Shown here: positions 1-5,649 of the stretch, piece by piece
Layout of the letters: every line of letters starts with the position of its first letter
How positions within the stretch are numbered: the first letter of the stretch is position 1
Source: an uncultured Bacteroides sp.
GTDB taxonomy: Bacteria > Bacteroidota > Bacteroidia > Bacteroidales > Bacteroidaceae
NCBI GenBank assembly: GCA_900553185.1
Contig: USCT01000024.1
Span: 1 to 30,796, forward strand
DNA: 30,796 bases
Reading direction: 5' to 3'
Program-made: the position numbers and the translations under genes
Notes under the pieces: generated by a model
The model's input: the letters and a program-made list of their open reading frames with translations, nothing else
What the model was told of the DNA's origin: nothing
The model's database searches: none

Positions 1-51
1 AGCATCTGCCTTACAAGCAGAGGGTCGGCGGTTCGAATCCGTCAACGCCCA
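1..51 (+). tRNA. tRNA-Val (anticodon TAC), 3' part
   Basis: The window opens inside a tRNA gene. An anticodon arm with loop CTTACAA (anticodon TAC, valine), a variable loop, a T arm with loop TTCGAAT and the acceptor 3' strand AACGCCC plus discriminator A are visible. The 5' acceptor strand and D arm lie left of the window. CCA is not encoded; the next bases are CGA. A terminator follows at once, so this is the last gene of its transcript. Confidence 0.93.
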
Positions 52-54
52 CGA

Positions 55-81
55 AGCTTCGCACTGTGCGAGGCTTTTTTT
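55..81 (+). terminator. Rho-independent terminator after tRNA-Val
   Basis: A GC-rich hairpin with arms AGCTTCGCAC and GTGCGAGGCT (one G-T pair) is followed directly by a run of T. It begins four bases after the tRNA discriminator base. Confidence 0.85.
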
Positions 82-86
82 ATGCA

Positions 87-131
87 AGTCCGTCTGATGA
101 TCTGAATATGCTTGTGATCATCAGACGGACT
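87..131. repeat. Perfect 16-bp inverted repeat between tRNA-Val and cysK
   Basis: Arms 87-102 (AGTCCGTCTGATGATC) and 116-131 are exact inverse complements around a 13-nt loop. The element lies six bases past the cysK stop codon on the minus strand. Neither side has a T run, so it is not a textbook intrinsic terminator. It could act as a 3'-end stabilising hairpin for cysK mRNA or as a barrier between convergent transcripts. Confidence 0.85.
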
Positions 132-137
132 CTCGTC

Positions 138-1085
138 TTATAATGGATATTCTTCGAATGCGTACAGGACGGTAGAAAGGTATCTTTCGCCAGTATCGGG
201 TAGTAGCACTATGATGTTTTTCTCTTTGTATCTGGGGTCTTGTGCTAACTGAATGGCGGCGTATGCGGCTGCTCCCGATGAAATTCCTACCAATAATCCC
301 TCCTTGAAAGAAAGTTCTCTGCCGGTTCGGATGGCGTCATCGTCTGTGACACGAATGATACGGTCTACCACATTCGGGTTGTAGCTTTTTGGGATGAATC
401 CGGCTCCTATCCCCTGTATCTTGTGGGCGCCTGGTTTGTCGCCTGATAAAACGGCGGACGAGTCTGGTTCTACTCCGATGATTTCTATCTGAGGGTTGTG
501 TTTCTTTAGTCCGGCTCCTGTTCCACTTAAAGTGCCCCCTGTGCCTACTCCGGCTATAAAGACATCTACTTTGCCGTCGGTGTCTTTCCAGATTTCTTCG
601 GCAGTAGTATGGAAGTGCGCGTCGGGGTTAGCCGGATTTTCGAATTGCTGCAAGATGACGGAGCCTTCTATTTCTTCTTTCAGCTCATTGGCTTTCTGAA
701 TGGCTCCTTTCATGCCCAGATCTCCCGGCGTGAGTACCAGCCTGGCGCCACGGGCTTTTAAAAGATTCTGTCGCTCTATACTCATGGTTTCGGGCATGGT
801 AAGGATGGTCTTATAACCTTTTACAAGGGCTACCCATGCCAGTCCTACGCCTGTGTTTCCGCTGGTAGGTTCAATGATAACGGATCCTGGTTTCAGGATT
901 CCTTTCTTTTCCGCATCTTCTATCATGGCAAGTGCGATTCTGTCTTTTACACTGCCTCCTGGATTGAAATATTCCAATTTGGCAATGATTCGGGCACAGG
1001 TTTGATACGTATTTTCCAGTTTCTTCAGTTCTAGCAATGGTGTATTGCCGATAAGCTCGGTCAGGCTGTTCTTGATGTTTGCCAT
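138..1085 (-). CDS. cysK: Cysteine synthase A (O-acetylserine sulfhydrylase)
   Basis: This cytoplasmic PLP enzyme makes L-cysteine from O-acetylserine and sulfide, the last step of sulfur assimilation. The 315-residue protein has the family's full length. Visible motifs are ELIGNTP near residue 10, the PLP lysine K47 in NPGGSVKDR, the substrate loop PTSGNTG at 73-79, and the phosphate-binding GTGGT at 181-185. The C-terminal SSGAA and PDTGERY motifs are also present. The start ATG at 1085 aligns with the usual N-terminus and lies 22 nt past a good -7 box (1108-1115). The gene is monocistronic, convergent with tRNA-Val and separated from the upstream tRNA genes by their terminator. A cystathionine beta-synthase-like role is less likely because no CBS extension is present. 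Confidence 0.97.
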   Translation of the reverse strand: MANIKNSLTELIGNTPLLELKKLENTYQTCARIIAKLEYFNPGGSVKDRIALAMIEDAEKKGILKPGSVIIEPTSGNTGVGLAWVALVKGYKTILTMPETMSIERQNLLKARGARLVLTPGDLGMKGAIQKANELKEEIEGSVILQQFENPANPDAHFHTTAEEIWKDTDGKVDVFIAGVGTGGTLSGTGAGLKKHNPQIEIIGVEPDSSAVLSGDKPGAHKIQGIGAGFIPKSYNPNVVDRIIRVTDDDAIRTGRELSFKEGLLVGISSGAAAYAAIQLAQDPRYKEKNIIVLLPDTGERYLSTVLYAFEEYPL

Positions 1086-1107
1086 AATCTTTCAAAGTTT
1101 GTTGATA

Positions 1108-1139
1108 CAAAAATAGAAGGAATGTTTGAAGAAGGCAAT
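1108..1139 (-). promoter_or_regulatory. Bacteroidota-type promoter of cysK
   Basis: Read on the minus strand, ATTG (1139-1136), a 20-nt spacer and TATTTTTG (1115-1108) match the TTTG / TAnnTTTG pattern. The predicted transcription start is about 15 nt before the cysK ATG. Confidence 0.7.
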
Positions 1140-1163
1140 ACCTTATTTGGGGTATATTGATAG

Positions 1164-1194
1164 AAAACAAAAAAGAGAAGCTTGAGGCTCCTCT
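1164..1194 (-). terminator. Terminator of the initiator tRNA transcript
   Basis: On the minus strand the arms AGAGGAGC and GCTTCTCT pair around loop CTCAA and are followed by TTTTTTG. It begins six bases after the proximal tRNA copy. Confidence 0.85.
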
Positions 1195-1199
1195 GATAG

Positions 1200-1272
<73 letters not shown>

Positions 1273-1290
1273 ATGTTTTTTCTTTTGTAG

Positions 1291-1363
<73 letters not shown>

Positions 1364-1384
1364 ATGTCTTTCTTAATTCGAGTA

Positions 1385-1416
1385 CAAAGGTACGGCTTTT
1401 GTTTTAAATAAGCAAA
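1385..1416 (-). promoter_or_regulatory. Promoter of the initiator tRNA pair
   Basis: On the minus strand TTTG (1416-1413), exactly 20 nt, and TACCTTTG (1392-1385) give a full match to the Bacteroidota consensus. It lies 21 nt before the first tRNA base. Confidence 0.85.
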
Positions 1417-1592
1417 TTTTTCGTATTCTTTTTTGGGCATTATTGTGCTTCTGTAGAAATATGCGGATATTCACGGATGTTTTTTTACTGTCTATGTTTG
1501 ATAAAAGGACCGGATTATAGGAAGGTTTCGTTCATCCTCTCATGTGATTAAACTGATTTTGAGGGTTGAGACGCAATTTGTTTGGCCTTCGA

Positions 1593-1624
1593 TTTGTATA
1601 GTCGGAATAAAAGCTGTACTTTTG
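1593..1624 (+). promoter_or_regulatory. Promoter of the TetR-fabG transcript
   Basis: TTTG (1593-1596), a 20-nt spacer and TACTTTTG (1617-1624) match the consensus fully, 30 nt before the TetR ATG. The leader has an imperfect inverted repeat (ACTTTTGC at 1618-1625, GCAAAAAGT at 1646-1654) that could be an autoregulatory operator, though this is weak. The rest of 1417-1592 shows nothing recognisable. Confidence 0.8.
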
Positions 1625-1654
1625 CTCAGTTTAAGTATGTGATGTGCAAAAAGT

Positions 1655-2254
1655 ATGACAGTTTTAAAAACCAGAGCCCAATTAGTTGATGTAGCGCGGC
1701 AATTGTTTGCCAAGAAGGGGGTAGAAGATACTACAATGAATGATATTGCAGTGGCTTCCAAGAAGGGACGTCGTACATTGTATACTTATTTTAAAAGTAA
1801 AGAACAGATTTACAGGGCCGTTGTAGAGTCGGAACTGGAAATGCTTTCGGCCCGTATGGAGGTTACCGCGGCCAAGAATCTGGAACCTGACGCCAAGATT
1901 ATGGAATTGATTGTGGCCCATCTGGATGCCATTAAGATGGTGGTGTATCGAAACGGGACACTGAGAGCCAATTTCTTTCGGGATATCTGGCGGGTGGAAA
2001 CAATGCGCAAGCATTTCGATACAAAGGAAGTGGAACTTTTCCGGATTGTGTTGCAGGAAGGGAAAGACAAGGGTATTTTCCGGATTGATGACGTAGAGAT
2101 AACAGCCGATATTCTTCATTATTGTATAAAAGGAATTGAAGTGCCTTACATTCGTGGACAGATTGGTGAAAATCTGGATGACGAGACCGGATGGCGTTAT
2201 GTGGCAAATATCGTATACGGTGCTTTGGGATGTACAATGAACAGAATTTCTTAA
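1655..2254 (+). CDS. TetR/AcrR-family transcriptional regulator
   Basis: A 199-residue one-component repressor. The N-terminal 60 residues carry the TetR DNA-binding domain: a helix ending in ARQLFAKKGVEDTTM, then the helix-turn-helix with NDIAVASKKGRRTLYTYF and FKSKEQIY. The remaining two thirds is a helical ligand-binding and dimerisation domain with no recognisable ligand signature. The gene is the first of a transcript with fabG, whose ATG follows 15 nt after this stop. That suggests a link to fatty-acid synthesis or a lipid-like signal, but this is context only. The start follows a full promoter by 30 nt. The ligand and operator are unknown. Confidence 0.9.
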   Translation: MTVLKTRAQLVDVARQLFAKKGVEDTTMNDIAVASKKGRRTLYTYFKSKEQIYRAVVESELEMLSARMEVTAAKNLEPDAKIMELIVAHLDAIKMVVYRNGTLRANFFRDIWRVETMRKHFDTKEVELFRIVLQEGKDKGIFRIDDVEITADILHYCIKGIEVPYIRGQIGENLDDETGWRYVANIVYGALGCTMNRIS

Positions 2255-2269
2255 TTAAAACGTAATATT

Positions 2270-3016
2270 ATGGGATTATTAACAGGTAAAACAGCGATTG
2301 TAACAGGTGCTGCTCGTGGTATCGGTAAGGCAATTGCTTTGAAATTCGCTTCTGAAGGTGCGAATATCGCATTTACAGATTTGATAATTGACGAAAACGG
2401 TCAGAATACAGAGAAGGAAATAGCTGCATTTGGCGTAAAGGTAAAAGGTTATGCTTCGAATGCTGCAAGCTTTGAAGATACTGCCAAGGTGGTAGAACAG
2501 ATCAAGGAAGATTTTGGAACAATTGATATTCTGGTAAACAATGCCGGTATTACTAAGGATGGACTGATGATGCGTATGTCTGAAGCACAGTGGGACGCAG
2601 TTATCAATGTCAACCTGAAATCTGCTTTCAATTTTATTCACGCCTGTACACCGATTATGATGCGTCAGAAGAGTGGCAATATCATCAATATGGCTTCTGT
2701 AGTGGGTGTTCACGGTAATGCCGGTCAGTGCAACTATTCTGCTTCTAAGGCAGGTCTGATTGGTCTGGCAAAATCTATCGCTCAGGAACTGGGTTCTCGC
2801 GGTATCCGTGCCAATGCAATTGCTCCGGGCTTTATCATTACAGAAATGACTGCTAAATTGTCTGATGAAGTGAAGGCTGAGTGGAACAAACGTATTCCTC
2901 TGCGTCGTGGAGGTACACCGGAAGATGTGGCAAACATTGCGCTGTTCCTGGCTTCTGACTTGTCTTCATACGTATCAGGACAGGTAATCCAGGTAGATGG
3001 TGGTATGAATATGTAA
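2270..3016 (+). CDS. fabG: 3-oxoacyl-ACP reductase FabG
   Basis: A 248-residue short-chain dehydrogenase that reduces 3-oxoacyl-ACP to 3-hydroxyacyl-ACP with NADPH in type II fatty-acid elongation, in the cytoplasm. The Rossmann motif TGAARGIG is at residues 12-19, NNAG at 90-93, and the catalytic residues are S143, Y156 and K160 (YSASK). The sequence GITKDGLMMRM and the C-terminal SGQVIQVDGGM are typical of FabG rather than of other SDRs. The start follows the TetR stop by 15 nt, so the two genes are probably co-transcribed. A strong terminator begins 20 nt after the stop codon. A paralogue acting on another oxoacyl substrate cannot be excluded. Confidence 0.93.
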   Translation: MGLLTGKTAIVTGAARGIGKAIALKFASEGANIAFTDLIIDENGQNTEKEIAAFGVKVKGYASNAASFEDTAKVVEQIKEDFGTIDILVNNAGITKDGLMMRMSEAQWDAVINVNLKSAFNFIHACTPIMMRQKSGNIINMASVVGVHGNAGQCNYSASKAGLIGLAKSIAQELGSRGIRANAIAPGFIITEMTAKLSDEVKAEWNKRIPLRRGGTPEDVANIALFLASDLSSYVSGQVIQVDGGMNM

Positions 3017-3035
3017 TTTTATGCTGCATAACTTG

Positions 3036-3097
3036 CAGGCACGGATTTCGCAGATGTAAGATGTACAGAAGTCGAAATTCGTGCCTGTTGTTTTTTT
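3036..3097 (+). terminator. Terminator after fabG
   Basis: Arms 3036-3050 and 3073-3087 (CAGGCACG...CGTGCCTG, 14 of 15 paired) enclose a 22-nt loop and are followed by TTGTTTTTTT. An in-frame ATG at 3061 for the next gene lies in the loop, which argues against that being the real start. Confidence 0.85.
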
Positions 3098-3117
3098 ACA
3101 TTCGAAGAAGTAATGCT

Positions 3118-3789
3118 ATGACAGTAGTTTACGAAGATAATCATATTATTGTAGTCAATAAAACCGCCTCGGAAATAGTACAGGGGGATAAGACAGGAGA
3201 TGTACCTTTGTCAGAACTGGTCAAACAATACCTGAAGGAAAAATATGCCAAGCCCGGAAATGTCTTTTTGGGAGTGACGCATCGTCTGGATCGTCCGGTG
3301 AGCGGACTGGTGGTATTTGCCAAAACGGGAAAGGCATTGACACGGCTCAACGAAATGTTTCGTAAGGGAGAAGTGAAGAAAACCTATTGGGCCATTGTGA
3401 AGCAGGCTCCAAAGGAAGAGGAGGGAGAGCTGGTAAATTTTCTGGTGCGTAATGAAAAGCAGAATAAATCGTATGCCTATGACCGTGAGGTCCCGAATTC
3501 AAAGAAAGCGATCTTACATTATCGGCTGATTGGAAAATCGCAGAATTACAGTTTGCTGGAGGTCGACCTGAAGACAGGGCGTCATCACCAGATACGTTGT
3601 CAGCTGGCTAAGATGGGGTGTCCCATCAAAGGAGATCTGAAATATGGATTTCCACGTTCTAATCCGGATGGAAGTATTTGCCTGCATGCACGCCGGGTAC
3701 GTTTTGTTCATCCGGTTTCGAAGGAGCTGATTGATCTGGTCGCTCCGGTGCCGGATGGAAATTTGTGGAGTTGTTTCAAGAATCTGTAG
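3118..3789 (+). CDS. RluA-family RNA pseudouridine synthase
   Basis: A 223-residue enzyme of the RluA family, which isomerises uridine to pseudouridine in rRNA or tRNA. The catalytic aspartate is D58 in the motif HRLDRPVSG, and the family's late motif HHQIRCQLA with KGDLKYG is present. There is no N-terminal S4 RNA-binding domain, so it is a minimal catalytic-domain type like RluA or TruC. The target uridine cannot be deduced. I chose ATG 3118, whose product starts MTVVYEDN as in relatives. The in-frame ATG at 3061 lies inside the upstream terminator hairpin. No good promoter is visible between that terminator and the start; TACATTCG near 3097-3104 is only a weak -7 candidate. Confidence 0.92.
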   Translation: MTVVYEDNHIIVVNKTASEIVQGDKTGDVPLSELVKQYLKEKYAKPGNVFLGVTHRLDRPVSGLVVFAKTGKALTRLNEMFRKGEVKKTYWAIVKQAPKEEEGELVNFLVRNEKQNKSYAYDREVPNSKKAILHYRLIGKSQNYSLLEVDLKTGRHHQIRCQLAKMGCPIKGDLKYGFPRSNPDGSICLHARRVRFVHPVSKELIDLVAPVPDGNLWSCFKNL

Positions 3790-3814
3790 CTTTCGTATAA
3801 CGTACCGGTTTGAT

Positions 3815-3852
3815 AAAAAATTGAGTGGGATCGCTTCACAGCGTTCCCACTC
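3815..3852 (-). terminator. Hairpin with T run, probable distal minus-strand terminator
   Basis: GAGTGGGA (3823-3830) and TCCCACTC (3845-3852) pair, with an inner CGC/GCG after one T-T mismatch. On the minus strand the stem is followed by TTTTTT. It lies about 250 nt beyond the sigma-54 activator gene and 34 nt past the stop codon of the convergent pseudouridine synthase. It may stop read-through from either side. Confidence 0.6.
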
Positions 3853-4062
3853 ATTAACACATAGGCATCTTCTTTATAAAAAGAGGTTGAATCCTCTTTA
3901 TATATGGGGTTGGGTTTTAAAAAAAGCCTAATCTAATTTTTGTGTATTCAATTTGTACCATAAATATATCAGCAAGATGTGTGCCAAATTACAAGGTTTA
4001 TTGGCAACTGCCTTATATATAATGATTTATGTATTTTATTCCAGTACAAAGTTTTCTTGTTT
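3853..4062. other. AT-rich convergent intergenic stretch
   Basis: There is no gene here. A hairpin with arms AAAGAGG (3880-3886) and CCTCTTT (3893-3899), extended by TATA pairs past one mismatch, lies in AT-rich sequence. The longest in-frame readings (about 60-100 codons near 3953-4290) have no coding character and run into the opposite gene. Together with the hairpin at 3815 and the hexamer cluster at 4063 this fills the gap from 3790 to 4102. Confidence 0.5.
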
Positions 4063-4115
4063 TGTGGAGAAAACTGTGGAAGGTGTGGAAAAAATCCACA
4101 TTTTACTGTGGAATA
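4063..4115. repeat. Cluster of TGTGGA/TCCACA hexamers
   Basis: TGTGGA occurs at 4063, 4075, 4084 and 4107, and its complement TCCACA at 4095, five copies in 50 bp. The inverted copy can pair with either neighbour, so two hairpins are mutually exclusive. Extended to nine bases, two copies (TTCTCCACA and TTTTCCACA on the minus strand) match the DnaA box TTATCCACA at eight positions and two more at seven. Confidence 0.6.
4089..4112 (-). terminator. Terminator overlapping the stop codon of the sigma-54 activator gene
   Basis: On the minus strand TCCACA (4112-4107), a 6-nt loop and TGTGGA (4100-4095) form a perfect stem followed by TTTTTT (4094-4089). The loop contains most of the TAA stop codon at 4105-4103. 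Confidence 0.65.
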
Positions 4116-5443
4116 TTGTAGAGTTTCAGTTTGTTGTATAGTGTTTTCCGGTCAATTCCCAAAAGCTGTGCGGCACGTGTCTTGTTGTTGCGGGTCTGGT
4201 GTAAGGCTTGCAGAATACGTTGCTTTTCATCTTCTTCGTTCTTCAATACCAGGTTGGGAGTGGATATTTGTTCTTTGGTGGCATTGTTGAGTTCCTCTCC
4301 AAGTTCCTTGCAGGTGATAAAGTCGCCTGTTGCCAGTAGTGTGGCTCGTTTCACTACGTTTTTCAGCTGCCGCAGATTTCCCGGCCAGCTGTATCGCTGC
4401 AAAGCTTCGCAGGCTTCCGCATCAAATCCTACCAGGTTACGTTCCAGTTCCTTGTTGGCCTGGTCAAGGAAGAAATTGGCAAATAACAGAATATCCTCTG
4501 CCCGTTCTTTCAGTGAGGGCATGTACAATGTGAATTCATTGATTCGGTGATACAGGTCTTCACGAAAATTTCCTTTGGCGATGGCTTCTTTCAGGTTTTC
4601 GTTAGTGGCTGAAATGAGTCGTACGTCCACTTCAATTTCTTTTACCGATCCGATTCTGCGTATGCGCCGTTCCTGTAAGGCACGAAGCAGCTGTACCTGT
4701 ACCTCGTAGCTCAGGTTGCCTATTTCATCCAGAAACAGTGTCCCTCCATTGGCTTCCTCGAAGGCTCCTACCTTGTCGGTCAGTGCACCGGTGAACGAAC
4801 CTTTGATGTGTCCGAAGAATTCGGAGGCCGCCAGGTCTTTGGGAATTGATCCGCAGTCGATGGCTACAAAAGGTTTTTCCGCGCGTTTGCTTAACTGATG
4901 AATGCGGTGGGCTACATATTCCTTTCCTGTGCCGCTGGCTCCGTTTATCAGTACCGACATTTGTGTCGGTGCTACCAGACGCACGTAGTTGAACAGTTGC
5001 TGTGCTGCTTCACTTTCTCCTTCCAGAAAGTTGCTGGACGGTGTGAGCAGTATATTTTCGGAATCTTTTGATTCTTTGTGAGGAAGTGTAATGGCTTCAT
5101 TAATCTTTTTGAGCAGCTCGTCCGGATGTATGGGCTTTGATATGTAGTCGGTAGCTCCCAGTTTCATGCACTGTACGGCACTTTGTATTTCCGCATAGCT
5201 GGTCATGATGATGAACGGGGTATTTTTTTTCTGTTCTCTGAGCCAGGAGAGCAGGTTGATACCGTCCTGATCTGGCAGGCGCAGGTCAGAAATAACCAAG
5301 TCGAATTCTTTTGAAAGCAGAATTTTCCGTGCACGTGCGTTGGTGCTCGCTGTTTCTACATCAAATCCCTTTTTCCCCAGCCATGTTTTCAGCATGGTAG
5401 AAAATGTCAGATCATCTTCAACGATCAGTACTGATGAAACCAT
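4103..5443 (-). CDS. NtrC-family sigma-54-dependent response regulator
   Basis: A 446-residue cytoplasmic activator of sigma-54 RNA polymerase. The receiver domain (1-120) has acidic residues E9, D10 and D11, phosphoacceptor D53, T81 and K103. The AAA+ domain has Walker A GASGTGKE at 168-175, the sigma-54 contact loop GSFTGA at 215-220 (usual form GAFTGA) and Walker B FLDE ending at D239-E240. A Fis-type helix-turn-helix (NKTRAAQLLGIDRKTLYNKL) closes the protein. The HPt-bearing hybrid kinase gene ends 206 nt upstream, so this is its likely phosphorelay output. A separate -7 box at 5463-5470 and three phased repeats (5569-5626) lie in that gap. No -24/-12 promoter was recognised in the window, so its targets are unknown. 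Confidence 0.95.
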   Translation of the reverse strand: MVSSVLIVEDDLTFSTMLKTWLGKKGFDVETASTNARARKILLSKEFDLVISDLRLPDQDGINLLSWLREQKKNTPFIIMTSYAEIQSAVQCMKLGATDYISKPIHPDELLKKINEAITLPHKESKDSENILLTPSSNFLEGESEAAQQLFNYVRLVAPTQMSVLINGASGTGKEYVAHRIHQLSKRAEKPFVAIDCGSIPKDLAASEFFGHIKGSFTGALTDKVGAFEEANGGTLFLDEIGNLSYEVQVQLLRALQERRIRRIGSVKEIEVDVRLISATNENLKEAIAKGNFREDLYHRINEFTLYMPSLKERAEDILLFANFFLDQANKELERNLVGFDAEACEALQRYSWPGNLRQLKNVVKRATLLATGDFITCKELGEELNNATKEQISTPNLVLKNEEDEKQRILQALHQTRNNKTRAAQLLGIDRKTLYNKLKLYNIPQ

Positions 5444-5462
5444 AATTGTTTTTTTAATCGTA

Positions 5463-5470
5463 CAAAGATA
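5463..5470 (-). promoter_or_regulatory. -7 box of the response-regulator gene
   Basis: TATCTTTG on the minus strand fits TAnnTTTG and lies 19 nt before the ATG. No TTTG element is found at the proper distance upstream, which is what an activator-dependent promoter would look like. The phased repeats at 5569-5626 lie about 100-160 bp upstream. Confidence 0.5.
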
Positions 5471-5568
5471 ATCTTTTTATGCTATTATATAGCTTCTTTG
5501 CATGGATTTTATGGAATTCTTGTAGCAGATTCTGGTATATTTATGCATATTAAAGAACTTAAAAAAAT

Positions 5569-5626
5569 ACGTGCGTATGTTTTCAGTAAAACGTGCGTTC
5601 GTTTTTACTTGAATGCACGTTCGTTT
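5569..5626. repeat. Three 14-bp direct repeats at 22-bp spacing
   Basis: The units start at 5569 (ACGTGCGTATGTTT), 5591 (ACGTGCGTTCGTTT) and 5613 (ATGCACGTTCGTTT), each separated by 8 nt. The exact 22-bp period puts them on one face of the helix. They lie between the hybrid kinase stop and the response-regulator promoter. A related triplet with the same spacing is at 30541-30596. Confidence 0.8.
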
Positions 5627-5649
5627 GAATAAAAAGATTTAGGCGTTTT

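Noticed and set aside
4005..4045. A possible XerCD dif site (ATAATG...TTATGT) in the convergent AT-rich region.
   Set aside because: The spacer between the two half-like parts is too short and the XerC arm does not fit; likely AT-rich coincidence.
3853..4115. Replication origin (oriC).
   Set aside because: DnaA-like hexamers and AT-rich DNA are present, but flanking genes point inward, no dnaA/gidA-type origin genes are near, and only two boxes reach 8/9.
3953..4290. Two short plus-strand frames between the pseudouridine synthase and the sigma-54 activator.
   Set aside because: They run into the antisense of the activator gene, resemble no family and cover the hairpin/hexamer region.
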